From Arthonia radiata (lineage: Eukaryota > Ascomycota > Arthoniomycetes > Arthoniales > Arthoniaceae): DNA of 64,000 nucleotides. The stretch spans positions 967,760-1,031,759 of the forward strand of contig PSQN01000001.1 of the NCBI GenBank assembly GCA_002989075.1. Direction: 5' to 3'. Made by a program: the position numbers and the translations under genes. This document shows, piece by piece, positions 11,225 through 22,742 of the stretch (positions are counted from its first letter, which is position 1; the number at the start of each line of letters is the position of its first letter). A model generated the notes under the pieces. That model did no database searches, was not told the DNA's origin, and was given only the letters and a program-made list of their open reading frames with translations.

Positions 11225-11498
11225 TTACGGAGAGGCCGCCCTGTATGTGTAATATCTGTACCAGATTCTCTTAAAGTTGCCGGCCTTCAAAATACCTCTT
11301 ATCTTATTATACTCTGTTGTCCGTATAGTGACTGTGCAGCCTGTCACCTTGATCGACTCGCTACAGTCACCGACCCAATTCTCCAGGACTTTCTTCTCCT
11401 GCTCTGCCGCATGTCCGTCGTGCGTTTTGACCGTTAACGTTGAGACCTCCCCCGTGATCGGTTTGTAGTTTGACGCGGATCTAATAAAGCTTTGCATG
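11225..11498 (-). CDS. small array protein D (90 aa), unknown family
   Basis: ATG at 11498; a longer frame to 11587 would start with TTG. Layout: strand-like EVSTLTVKTHD, helix HAAEQEKKVLENWV, a strand CTVTIRTTEY, helix NKIRGILKAGNF and final aromatic strand RIWYRYYTYR. This agrees in order and spacing with C and E. No known domain, signal peptide or membrane segment is seen. The neighbouring members lie on the same strand with 0.5-0.7 kb between them. Confidence 0.5.
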
Positions 11499-11604
11499 GT
11501 ATTGAGGTAGATGATATAGTTGCTCGTCTTGAGGGTAAGATTGAAGGACACTGGAGAGACTGTACAGCTTCTTGACCTTAAGAACAATGTTGTGGAGATC
11601 TACT

Positions 11605-11665
11605 CGAGTGGCTACGTTCGCACAGCATCGAAAATGGCCAACGCACCGAACGTAGCAGCCTCAAA
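11605..11665 (-). repeat. shared upstream block, copy of gene D
   Basis: Upstream of gene D by about 110 bp. Reads GTGGCTACGTTCGCACAGC and then CCGAACGTAGCAGCCTCAAAG, so the copy is also a weak inverted repeat (GGCTACGTTCG with CGAACGTAGC). Matches the blocks at 10812 and 12503. Confidence 0.5.
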
Positions 11666-12040
11666 GTTCCACAGTTAGGTGAGACGTCGCAAGTATTGTC
11701 CGCGGCAGTTTAGGGAGGTCCTCCCTCGACGTTCGTGAAGTGAAATGGTATGAAACCGCTACGAAACGCCTCTCTAACTCAGCCTCCCCCAGAATCTCGA
11801 CTGCTTGGGAACTAGGAAATCGGGGCGCTTGTCAAACGACTAAGAAATCGGCGTTCTAAGCTGGCGTTGCCAGGCTGATAGGCATAGTGAGGGTGCTAAA
11901 ATCGTCTTCCTTAACAAGCCACGGATCGGCGTTATTACAAACCATGATCACGCGCACCAAAGCAACAGGAGCGTTGCCAAGAGGATCCCAATTGTGTAAG
12001 ATTCTGACATACGCAATGCTGCAACCCTTCCAGAGAGCGA

Positions 12041-12337
12041 CTAAGCTTCTTCTCGTCTTTTAGGCTTCCATGGTTCCTCGTCTGCTTTCAGTTCGACGCC
12101 TGTTACCGTATATCGCTTGAAAAACTTTGGCCAGAGCTTGGATGGTTCAATTTTGCCACCATAATCATCCTCCAAGACACTCTTAACGCGCTCCCTTTTC
12201 TCGCTCGGCTTTATAATGAGCTGATGCCCAACCGCCTCCATCTTTTGATATTCGCGATCGCAACTAACGACCAGCTGCCCTTTCAGTTTCTGTGCCGAGT
12301 AATTGTCACTCATTCGGACGAAATATGTTGGCTGCAT
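12041..12337 (-). CDS. small array protein E (98 aa), unknown family
   Basis: ATG at 12337 (another in-frame ATG at 12313). Layout: QLVVSCDREYQKMEAVG, strand HQLIIKPSEK, helix RERVKSVLEDDYGG, then FKRYTVTGVELK as a last strand and a basic, Trp/Pro-rich tail. The strand-helix-strand portion matches C and D in order. The upstream block at 12503-12570 is shared with them. Unknown function. Confidence 0.5.
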   Translation of the reverse strand: MQPTYFVRMSDNYSAQKLKGQLVVSCDREYQKMEAVGHQLIIKPSEKRERVKSVLEDDYGGKIEPSKLWPKFFKRYTVTGVELKADEEPWKPKRREEA

Positions 12338-12502
12338 GACAATTGTGAGTATGCTCGTGGTCAAGTACACTGGACTTTTTGTCGTGCAGAATGACAGATA
12401 CTGTGGTGTGATAAGTCTGTTAATCGAAAATCACGTGATGCAAAATCAACCCGTGGATTCCGCGGAGGGAATCGAGCCTCCCATCTGTTTAATATTCACA
12501 TT

Positions 12503-12570
12503 GACTCGGGTAGCCACGTTTGCGCAAGACTGCGAGAAGCTAGCCGCAACGTCAAACCCTCAGCGAAACG
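12503..12570 (-). repeat. shared upstream block, copy of gene E
   Basis: Upstream of gene E by about 170 bp. Reads GACTCGGGTAGCCACGTTTG against TACTCGAGTGGCTACGTTCG upstream of D, then CTAGCCGCAACGTCAAACCC. See the copies at 10812 and 11605. Confidence 0.5.
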
Positions 12571-12950
12571 TGTCTTTCGTTCCTGTTCAGCCTCGCCTCA
12601 TGTCACCGGATCCTTCGGCTGTGCTTACGTAAGACGCGGGCGTGGCGCCTGAGATGTGTCTGCAGAACGTGAACTCGGCGTGGCGTTCCACTGGATTGAA
12701 CCTACGAGAAGCCGCCATGAGCTGTATTAGAGATTTCCGGAGTCTCAAGAATGAGCCTGCGATGGAAGCGACTGTTCAATCCGCGTGATGGCTCAAATAA
12801 GATCTCCCTCGACGGTAACAGACCGCAACATGCGCGATGCCTCCAAAGTTCCGGTGTAGAAAGCAGTCACGCAGTCACCCGCCTCCTGAACCCCACTCCT
12901 CGATCTCCCCCTTCTTGCGCTGCTTGAAAGAAAGACGCTCCGTTTGAAGA

Positions 12951-13283
12951 TCACTCAGAACCTTGTGCGTGTTTTCCCGCCCCTTCATATCCATCCGGCT
13001 CCCATTTGAACGGTTTACGAGTCTTGGGTACCAAATAATAGCCCTCTTCCCTCAAATAATCAGCAAAATACTCTTTGTTTCCATACCATTTCTCCTTCAC
13101 GACAATGCGAACGGGCTCTGACTCTTGTATAGCGTCCTTGACATGCCGCATGCTTCCCAGCCGTGTGACTAGCTCCGCGAGCTTCCGAGTGTCTTCCCTC
13201 TTTAGATGTTGGTCCTCTCGAATTCCGTAGTAGATGGCATGTTCGTAGCCCAAGAGATGCATTGAGGCAAACGTCGGACACAT
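12951..13283 (-). CDS. small array protein F (110 aa), unknown family
   Basis: Last and longest member, ATG at 13283 (a second in-frame ATG at 13262). Layout: YEHAIYYGIREDQ, helix TRKLAELVTRLGSMRHVKDA, a strand PVRIVVKEKWYG, helix NKEYFADYLREEGYY and a strand LVPKTRKPFKWEP. The strand IVVKE followed by a helix ending in an aromatic residue is again the arrangement seen in C, D and E. No upstream block like that of C to E was found. Function unknown. Confidence 0.5.
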   Translation of the reverse strand: MCPTFASMHLLGYEHAIYYGIREDQHLKREDTRKLAELVTRLGSMRHVKDAIQESEPVRIVVKEKWYGNKEYFADYLREEGYYLVPKTRKPFKWEPDGYEGAGKHAQGSE

Positions 13284-14147
13284 TGTGGAGATGTAATCCG
13301 AAAGGCTAGAATGTCCTGTTGGCGCTGGAGAGGCTATTGCTAATAGATAGGATCGATGTATGAGGGTTGTCTGACCAACATTTCACGTCCGGGGTTGAGG
13401 ACTAATGGGTCTTCATATACGTGGCGGTCGACTTCAAATCGCCACGTTACACCATTTGCAGTGGCAAAACCTGTCATGCCCAAGTGAGAGATGGATGAGC
13501 CGAGAGCAGGGCATGGAAATCCCTAAGTCCGCCTTGATGCAAGCAACGTTCAGACAGGATCGATGAGCCATCGTACAGCGAGCATGTTCCACTGGGACCG
13601 CTGGCCTCGCAGCTTTGCTTGACGGGAGGGCAAAGTCCGCGGCACAATCGTTACAACGCATTCTGATACTCATTGTGCGCGGAGACGGCGTAGGGGGCCG
13701 GAAGGAATGACAGCGCTGATAAATATGTGTCCGCTGAGCAGCGTATCCGCTTCAACAAGGGAGCTACCTACAAGTCACACACCACTAGAATCCTTTGGCG
13801 TCCTAGAAGCGGCTATAGTAAGGGCAGATATGTCGGCTCGACTGCTCCTGACGAAGAATAGCACAATCGTCGAGGATCAGTACATCACATAAGTTTCGCG
13901 TATCGGCTCAGACGTCAAAGGAGCCGGAGGTAAATTAGTGGATGCGTCCACTGTCGCTCGACCATTGCTTGGCTGTCGAAGTAATTTGCTGATAGTCGAC
14001 TGCGTCCATCGCTGGCCCAAGAGGCCATCATTACAGGGCAAACAGGCGCCAGTATAGTCGGGCACGGGATTTTCTCTGCGCAGTTGTTAGTAACGCAATA
14101 TGTGTAAGCCTTGAATAAGTGACCTTGGAGTGCCACCTCGTGTGTCG
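13284..14147. other. intergenic, no gene recognised
   Basis: Between the small-gene array and the lyase stop codon. Only short open frames with no recognisable product; no repeat noticed. Confidence 0.5.
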
Positions 14148-15858
14148 TTAAGCTTTGTACAGCGTATCCAAATACAGCCTCACCATTTCCCTCACGATGC
14201 TCTTATTCGGCAGACTCCCCGCCACGCCGTACAAGGCCGCCGTATCTCCCTTGGCACCGCCCTTTGCCTTCCCTCCTTTCTTCACACGCTCCACTTCCTT
14301 CTCGCGCTCCGCTTTGACCACATCCTTGAGGTCATCGATCAGCTTCCCTACCTGGGGCACGATTGGCAGCGTGACCGCCACATGCATCGCCGGTGGATTT
14401 TGCAGCGCGTTCAAATGCCAGCCCTTCGCAGACATGCCGTCGGCGATGTCATAGATATTCAGCGTCGTCGCAGAGAACGCCACAACAGAGACGAGCGGCT
14501 TGCCGATGATTTGCAACTCCGTGCTGAGCAGTGGATGCTCGCATATACGCTTCTCGATCTCTTTGGCGGCGCCGACGATCTTGTGCGTCGCGGTCACGTA
14601 GCCCTCCTCGCCCTGATTCATCATGCTGGCCCAGCAGCCTGCGATCAGCGCGCCGGGTCGCGAGCCGGCCATGGTAGGTGAGGCATAGACGCCGCCGCTC
14701 CAGTCGGGCGAGACGAAGTAGGCATAGGATCTGAGCTTGGCATCGCGGAAGAGGATCGTGCTGTTGCCTTTGGGTGCGAAACCATACTTGTGCGTGTCGC
14801 AGCTTATGCTGGTGACGCCTGGTAAGCGGAAGTCAAAGAGCTCTGTGTCGAAGCCGGCCTTGGCGAGGTGCGGGACGAGGAACGAGCCGAGACAGCAGTC
14901 GACGTGGAGAGGGAGCTTGTGGCGTTGCGCGAGGCGTGAGAGGGTAGTGATGTCGTCGATGATGCCGTGGGGAAAGTTTGGGGCGCTGCCTACAATGAGG
15001 ATGGTATTTGGGTTGACTAGGCGAGCGACATGTTTGGTAGAGACTTTGTGAGTTGGGGCTGGACATGGCGCGATGACTTTCTTGATTGAAAAGTACTCGC
15101 AGGCCTTATGGAAGGCTGTGTGTGCTGTTCCTGGTAGAACCATTTCTGGTCCTGTAATACCGCGCTCGTTGACAGCCTTTTGGCGTGCGGACAGGCAGGC
15201 CATGAGGATACTCTCGGTGCCGCCTGAGGTCGTCATGCCTGCGCCGCTCGCTGGTGCGTTGAAGATATTCAGGACCATAGCCACGACCTCCGCTTCCATC
15301 TTCCGCACACCAGGGAACACATCAGGATGTATTGGGTTGCTGACTGTAAACTTGCTGAAAGCGTCCAGCTGGAGGTCCTGCAAGTCCTTGCCGCCATGGT
15401 ATACAGCTCCACTGACGAAGCCGTCCTCCCATCTCGTATGCTTCATATCGCCATGCTTTTGCAGTTCCTCCTTCACGCGGTCCGCATGCCAGCCTGTTGT
15501 AGGAAGCTCAGTCTGCCTCGAGAGCTCGGGTGGCACATAGGCAAGCTTTCCCTCCATCTTCGTTGTTGCATCTCGAAGCTGCTTCGTTATTTGAGAGCGG
15601 ACCGGTGGTAATTTGTAAAAAAGGCCATATGCCCTTCTTCGGATGGCGCTGTAAAGCAAGAGGATGGAGCCTAGCGGTCCATAGCCTTTGATCGTGTAAA
15701 ATAGCTTTCGGACATGTCGCAGGATGAAGAGGGTGAAGACAAGAGTGCGAATACTGGAGCTTTGTGTTAGCTGTGACTTGGTTCCTAACGGCGACTTCTT
15801 CTGCGACTCACAGGTCGAATATGCTCTTCGCGAGCAACGTGCGGTTTGTCGGCGCCAT
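14148..15858 (-). CDS. DPL1: sphingosine-1-phosphate lyase (dihydrosphingosine phosphate lyase)
   Basis: Pyridoxal-phosphate enzyme that splits long-chain base phosphates into a fatty aldehyde and phosphoethanolamine, the exit step of sphingolipid breakdown, at the ER membrane. Two exons (minus): 15812-15858 and 14148-15753, 550 residues. The short first exon starts at ATG 15858 and the 58-bp intron has a GTGAGT donor and CAG acceptor. Residues of about 17-60 include hydrophobic stretches (TLVFTLFILRHV, PLGSILLLYSAI) that fit the known N-terminal membrane anchor. PLP landmarks: TSGGTESI (191-198), HVDCCLGSF (about 299) and the Schiff-base lysine in SCDTHKYGFAPKG (Lys338). Length is normal for fungal Dpl1. 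A Lys/Gly-rich insert (KKGGKAKGGAKGD) lies near the C-terminus. Nothing in the neighbours suggests special regulation. Confidence 0.96.
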
Positions 15859-17316
15859 TGGACGTGAGCGTATGTATGGAGTGAGTGCTGAACCCGAGAC
15901 GGCTTCCATACTATGTGTCAACTTTCCTCTGGCATGATCATTGCGAGTGCCCACTGATTACAGGCTTCGCAAGACAAAAGAAGAGGTATATATGGGCGTC
16001 GAAGAGCTGCATGATATGCACGATATGCACGATATGCACATAAGAACCCTCCGTCGGCACAAAGCAGCAAACGTCACATGCAACTTCGACACGTCTTATT
16101 CGAGCTAGTACAGAACGGGACAAGCTTGATATATCCTCCAATATCGCTTCTACAATCTCAACGACCTGCTACTCCCACATTATCGTGACTCTTTCAGCAT
16201 CATATGAACGATCATTGCCAAAGACACCAGCTATGCTACATTACTGCTCCCGGAGAAAACAACAGAAACCCGCACGCAAACAACCCGTCCTTAACGAAGG
16301 TCCGTCCCGTCTTTGAAGGATCGGTTTTCAAACTTGCCTTGTCAGCATCATCTCATGCGAGCGTTTCAGCCATTAAGTTGTGGTAGTGATAGCGGATCAT
16401 GGACAGCCCTTATATTCTTGCAAGACGCGTAGAATCGGCGCATCCCAATATATCCTTGCCGCACATGTTATCCTCAATGTGAAGAGCGGCTAGCTCTGGC
16501 ATGTAAAGACACGCAAGTCTCGACTTCTCGCGGCAGTTCTCGTGCTCTTCGCCAGCGAGTGCAGTATGAGCAGCTGCGATTGTCACACTGGATCAACAGT
16601 ATCTGCTATGTGTACGTATTTTAGCATGAGACTCATACTTCCGGCGCGGCGTTTCGTTGCCACGTGTAGTCTAGCACCAACGGCGACGGCATGACGGGCG
16701 CTACGGAGAAACGTCCCGTCCCTATGTCTCAAACCAAGAGCGAGTGTGTATTCTCCGTACCCCGTAGCGCACCGTGCAAAACTGCATTATATCGCCCAAG
16801 CCAACGGTAGACTCCGAGGTCGGTAGCGTAGTAAGCTAATACATAATGAGACAATATAGGTGGCTCCATACTTGCGTCCGTCTGAAACACCTTCGCAAGG
16901 CGTCACCCTTTGGGTATCGCGTGGCGATGACTGGTACTCCGGAGTAAACACTTTAGCAAGCTGTTTTATCTTCTTGCCATTACTAAGGTGGGCACGAGAC
17001 GAACCTGTAGCTGTTCCTTCGCATGATGCGAGCGGTATGATATTATTTCGTGCAAGCGTGGCTCTCTGCGCGCACGATTAGCTGTCCGAGGCCTCAAAGT
17101 TGACGTGGCAAGATGCTGTTGCTTACCAGTGCATACCACCACTGTCCTAGCATCACGGCCGCAAGTTTGTCGAAGTATTGTAATGGCAGCGCCCATCCGA
17201 GGGTATGTATATATCGCATAAGGAGTCTTCGCTCTGCTGTGCAATCTCGGCAATATTTTAGCAATTTCAAGAACATCCACCTTCCTTAAGGTGACCCCAA
17301 CTCCAGAGATAGCGGA
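15859..17316. other. intergenic, no gene recognised
   Basis: About 1.4 kb without a supported gene. A short perfect repeat ATGATATGCACGATATGCACGATATGCAC-type (10-bp unit CGATATGCAC, about 16010-16040) is present upstream of the lyase start. The remainder holds only short frames. Confidence 0.5.
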
Positions 17317-18281
17317 ATGTCTTCCACCGCCTTACACCATGTTCAACATCCCCACCTCTCCCCTCACAGCCTTTTCGGTGATCACGTCCTCGGAGGTGGA
17401 GCCATCCTCCCTCACCCTTCCCGCCGTCACAACGAAGCGGGTATTCAACACATTGACGCCGACTTCCGCAGTGTTGAGCGCAAGTTCGAGCATTCGGAGC
17501 CGAAAAAGCAACTCGACATCGAGCTGGCGAAGCACACCGCAGCTCTGCGTATGATCAACAACATCGTCGTTTCTGGCTTGGGTTCGATGACCACGTACAT
17601 GCACGAGGGTATGGAGTCCTCAGACTACACAGCTCCGATGGTGCAGTTAGCATTGACGATGGAGATCGTACGTTGGGTGCGAAGGGCGCATGCTCGGCAT
17701 TTGAGCTTTTCCGCGTTGCCGATGCATATTCATGAGCCGATGTTCGAGGATGAAGACTTGACTATGTTGAACGTGAGTTCTTTGCAGGCAGGCGTGCTCG
17801 CGTGTAAGACCTTCGACGGCGTTGTGTAGAGCGGACTCAGTATCCGTCCGTAATAGCCGCGTGACATGGCTGACACCCTTCCAAGAGATACGGCATCCGC
17901 GCCACCTGCAGGCCACACGAAGACCCGCGTCAATACATCAACAACACCACGCTTTACGTCTTCCCTCATCTTGATACAAAAGCCGTGCCGACAGACCTGG
18001 AAACACGCATGCCCGCCATGCTGGTGAGCTCCGATGTCGCGCTCGGCGGTCTTCACCACGTAATGCAGTTTCTCACAGACAACTACGAGTTGTGTACTGA
18101 TTATCGTATCAACAACGTCGAAGGAGCTGGAACAGGCGAGGCCGTGGACTGGGAAGAAGGCGGGGAAGAATATGAGGATGATGTGCATCTATGGGTGGAT
18201 GGACTGAATCATTTGAAGTTGTGGATCCGGAAGGATATTCATGCGTTGAGTCTGTTGTCGCACGGTGGCTCGCACGCCTGA
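17317..18281 (+). CDS. hypothetical protein, two exons (283 aa)
   Basis: Unknown protein. Exon 1 is 17317-17772 (ATG at 17317) and exon 2 is 17886-18281; the intron starts GTGAGT and ends CCAAG, and the joined frame is open for 283 codons. The N-terminal 60 residues are His/Ser-rich. The central part is helical (KKQLDIELAKHTAALRMINN, then GLGSMTTYMHEGMESSDY). After the intron comes RYGIRATCRPHEDPRQYIN and an acidic stretch near the C-terminus (WEEGGEEYEDD). No signal peptide, membrane segment or known domain was recognised. The in-frame join across the intron and a normal donor support a real gene. It lies tail-to-tail with the NLR gene. Confidence 0.6.
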
Positions 18282-18662
18282 AACTCGAATGTCACCGTCG
18301 GCGGTGTCGTGATTAGACTACAAAGTACCGCAGGAGCCAAAGCATGGTCATTGTGAACTTATTCTGCCGAAAGTGCTTCCGCTCCGACGGCCCTTGAATT
18401 CGAAACGACTCCCTTCAATACTCAAGCGGCTCGTTCGTTCTAGGCTGTGACGGAGGCTAAGCTCCCATCGGTATTGATCTAGAAGTGTTCTTTCGTATTG
18501 CTTGAAACGCGCAGACTCACAGAGGTGGCTCTGACAGTGCAAGCACCATGTAAGACATCAGGCGCTAACATCATGTGGCGAACGCTCTTAGGCTAAGTCT
18601 GCATGTCCGCGATCAATAATGACTTCAGTGAAGGCGAACTTGCATCACACTCTTGCGAATTC
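18282..18662. other. intergenic, no gene recognised
   Basis: Short gap between convergent genes; nothing recognised. Confidence 0.5.
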
Positions 18663-21600
18663 TTATCTGAAAAGGTTTCCAGATTGAAGCGTCATATCGT
18701 GGGCTGTCCTGAGGGCGTGCTGGCGCCTCAAGCCGCGAGCGGAGAGCAGCTCTATAACTGTTTGGAGCTCGCCAGATCGAACCGGATCGTCGTCATCGCA
18801 AGCTTCCTCCTCTTGCAGCGTACTCCGGGCCCAGTCCAGTGGTGTACGCTCTTGCTTATCTTCCGGATTATTTGCACCGTCTGCAGACTTCATTAAAAAC
18901 CTGGTTACCCCTTCCCGCCCGTTTTCCGCCGCGTACGACAGCAATGTCCGGCCTTGCTCATCCTTTCTGTCAACTGCAAAGCCTGCACACGAGCGTGACG
19001 ACGTTACCACCCCTTCATAACCACGTTGCGGCTCGTACGACAGCGGCGTGCGACAATCATAGTTTCTGGAGTCGGCGTTGATGTCGTCGAGTGCAAGGAG
19101 CGATCTCACGATCCCCTCCGAACCGCTTTTCATCGCAAAGGGACAGCGGCATACGTCTCCGGAAGCACTCCGTGTTTATTTCGACATGGGTGCGTGCAAG
19201 CAGCATGCGAACAATTACTACATGCCCGTTCTCGCGAGCATAAGAAAGGGCCGTTCGACCATGCGAATCCCTTTCGTTAGCTCTAATGTCATTTCGCGTA
19301 AGGAGAAGTCTAACAACCTTGTCGTGTCCCTTTTGAGCCGCTAATGCGAGTGGCGTCTGACCATGGGATTTCTCCCATTTCGAGTTCACGTCCACGTCGC
19401 GGCGCGCTATGAGGATCGCCACCATCTCATGGCGCCCCTCAAAAGCAGCGCATGCCAGTGGGGTCATTCCGACCCAGTTTGCTTGGTCCCTCTGAATCTT
19501 AGGATGCGTAAGCAGCAGTCGCGCTATACTCTCGTGTGCCCACCACACTGCAAACAAGAGCGGCGTATTGCCCGTATTGGCGTCTACACAGTTGACATCC
19601 AATTCTTGCCGTTGCAGTAGCATCCTAGCCACTTGCTCATGACCGTGACCCGCAGCAGCAAGAAGAGGTGTGAGACCCCACTGATGGATCCCTAGCTTCC
19701 GTTTGTGGTCGCCTCTCGCTCGTTGTAGGAGCCTTAACGCGACGTTATATGATTTTGGGTTTATACGACTATCGCGGCTTTTTGATCTGTTGACATCTAT
19801 GTTTTCACATATTAAGAGTAGTTTTACGACATCGACGTGTCCTTCTCGAGTCGCAAGTGCTAAAGGTGTACAGCCCCAGCAATCTACCTCGACGTTGGGG
19901 TCCACATTGCCGCAGGCCAGCATTGATCGCACGAAGTTCTCGTGGCCTTGCTCAGCAGCCAAGGACAATGGTGTTTGACCCAGGCTGTCCTGTGCGTGCG
20001 GCAAAAGTCCTCTACTCAGCAAGTCGCTGATCAGGGAACACAAGCCAAACCTCGCGGCGAGATGTAGAGCATTTGCACAGGGAAAGTGCTGGCTGTGGTC
20101 GGCTTCGTCCGTTGGGTCGAAATGCAGCATTTGCGCGGTTGCCGCCATTTTCCGTGGATACTCCAGAAACTTGAGCGCCAGCGACTTCCATTCGCCAGTT
20201 GTGGCTTCGCGAGCGGAATCACCCCAGTATAGGCTGGCATATTCAAAGAGACTGTACTTCTGCAATCTGCGTTCGAGTTCTGATCTTTCCTCGCATGACC
20301 CAGGTGCAATGGTGTCATCCAATAGATATGAAAGACAAGACTCCGCAAGCTCGCTTTCGGCGTGAGAGAACCAATCGTTTCGAATTGCTGGCGTGCGCTC
20401 AAAATACTCTTGAGTTGTATAGAGAACAAAACGAATGGCGCGAGCTTCGTCATCCATGGTGACAAGACCGCCGCAGACTGACAGGCTATCGGTAACCTCG
20501 GTTATGTTGTCTTCGTCAAACGACGTGCCGACTTTGACTGCAAGGGCATGTTGGAGCTCACTGGGAGACAATTGTCTCTTCGAATGTGCGACCCACAAAA
20601 GAACTCGTCGGGCGAGGTCTGCTCGAGCTCGTGGCTGATCCTGTATCCTCTTGACTGCTGCATCATAAGCTTGCTTAAGCACGGACTGGGATGTGGATCC
20701 TTCACTGAAACTGTTCAAAGTATCTTTGACATCCCTTGGGCTCAACGCATCCCTTAATGCATTAATGTGCAAGCGAGCAAGTAGAAACCTGCGTTATCTC
20801 ATCAAACAAGTGTATCAACACAATAATGGCAAGGGCCGACTTACATCTTCTGACACGCCCTGCTCAAGGTCTCGTAGATTTGCCGCTGCAAGACTTCGCT
20901 TGTTCGAACACAAGCTGCAAGAGTAGGTATCCTCGCTCGAAGGTATAGTTGAAGGTCTTCTTGATGGACCTGTATCTCGAGAGATACATCGGCAGCGAAA
21001 TATTCCAGGATTTGAGGGATGAAGCGAGAGGTGGCAAGGAAATGGAGCTTCGTATCAGATTGAAGCTCTCGTACACTTTTCAAAAACCCGGCCTGAGCTC
21101 CCATCGTAGCGTCAAGCTCGTCCAGAGCGTCGGTTATCAGATAAGCTTTGGAGAGTGTTTGTAAAACAGCTCGAAGGACGCCGAGATACTCCCGAGCGGA
21201 TGGGACGGTATTACGCCTTCGGTGCTCTTTGTAGAGCTTTTTGATCGATTCGGGCAGTGCAGAGTGTGGTTCCACGGCTTGTCTTAGTAGGCTTGCAAAA
21301 ATGCTCTCCAGGCTTTGATCCTGCTGCCGTCCATAATCGCAATAGAAATATATTATTCGGACAGCCGGGTCGTCGATAGAATCTGAAAGTAGATGCTGAA
21401 CTGCTGTGCAAGCAATGAAGGTTTTCCCAGAGCCGGGATCACCTGGGCAAAAGAGTGTTTGCGTCTTCCCGTTGATCCAATCCTGGAATTCGCTAGAAGG
21501 ATGTGCTCTCAGCAATGGTCTACACAAGTAAGTGCTCGAAGGCTGTGAACTCACCGCGTCTCCAAAAACCATTGACCGGTGCCACTTTCCTTCTTACGAC

Positions 21601-22742
21601 TTAAGTCGGTGTGTCGATCAGCGTAGCTGGGGCTTCCGAGCCAGTCAAGTATTTGTCTGTTGGACTCGTGCAGAAGTTCATTGTCATAAGAAATTCCTCT
21701 CGACACTTGCAGCGGTGCTATAACGGCCAAGAGCTCCTTAGCATAAGCCGCTGCAACTGCGGCTGCGTATTCCTGCCAACCCTTGTTTTTGTGGGAATCG
21801 CAGTAGTCACAAATGCCTCGAATGACCAGACAGCCAAGCTCTAAGCTGATCATCAGACCGCCACCTTCCATCTCGAAGCTAAAAACGTCCAGCTCGTGCG
21901 CCAGTCGATCTCGCTCGAGTGCGTCTCTCATGACAGCATTGCCAGATGCAATCAAACCTTGATGCACTCGAGGATGAACGTCTCGACCACGAGATGGTCT
22001 GCTGACTAGCTGCCCCTCGTCACATTCGCAGTCTTCGCACGACTTTTCTTTATCAAGGTGCCGATACGTTGATTCGTACAGTTCATCGTGAACAGGTTTT
22101 TGATTGTTCAGCATATCAGGGTACTTCAGAACCAGTGCTGCCACGTCTTGGGATAGAGACCGCCCAAGCGCATTCCTGCTATCACCGTGCGCGTACTTTA
22201 TTTGCAAGGCAGCAACAGCAGTAATCAAGACGTCAGGCGGCCGTTTGGATCGGATATCCGTAATTTGAAGAGGCTCGCCTTGATGCTTGGTACCGAATTC
22301 ATACTGACAAACGCCGTTGAAACGTTTATTCGGCATGCTGACCACGACATCCCCCAGACGAATATCATGCCGTGTCGGGACGCCCCCTCCTATACCTACC
22401 ATGAGCAGGAATTGAAGGTTGGGAAAGCTGGCCTGCAACTTGGTGGCGCATTGAGCTGCAGCGTTTGTGCCCATCGCGGGAAGACACGCAAGGACGATAT
22501 TGTGCTCTCCAAGGCGACCCAGGATATAGGTCGTATCGTACTTCTGACTTGGGGGATTGTCATGATACTCGTCCAATGGACAGGCAGCCTGCTCTTTCGG
22601 CAGCGCGCTTATCTGTCCGTTACATTGATTATATCAGCAAATGTCGGGCCTCAGGCCTTTGAGCAAGTCAGAGCAGGCCGAGTATAGATCGAGGACGATT
22701 ACATACCCACCCGACGGTGTACTGCTCTCTGCTGAGCTTCAT
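18663..22742 (-). pseudogene. PNP-NACHT-ankyrin NLR, frameshifted in the ankyrin region
   Basis: Fungal NOD-like receptor gene. Exons (minus): 22707-22742, 21555-22612, about 20845-21519, and 20788 downward. Exon 1 encodes only MKLSREQYTVGW, which joins to ISALPKEQAACPLDEYHD, the standard start of the fungal phosphorylase-type N-domain. Further landmarks are VGIGGGVPT and FSFEMEGGG (nucleoside phosphorylase fold), the NACHT P-loop CPGDPGSGKT, Walker B YLITDALDEL and the post-NACHT MFLLARLHINAL. Ankyrin repeats follow (GQTPLSLAAEQGHENFV, GLTPLLAAAGHGHEQVA and others). Near 19140 the frame stops making sense: ankyrin sequence continues one frame over (FAMKSGSEGIVRSLLAL) to a stop at 18663, while the original frame ends at 19057. 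A second, smaller disturbance is seen near 19000. The intron near 21520-21554 is 35-47 bp depending on the acceptor. Such proteins act in non-self recognition; this copy is probably truncated unless there is an assembly error. Confidence 0.85.

Noticed and set aside
1-15858. A secondary-metabolite cluster linking the reductase and the S1P lyase
   Set aside because: No other biosynthetic enzyme, transporter or regulator is visible between them; a kinase and unknown small genes lie between.
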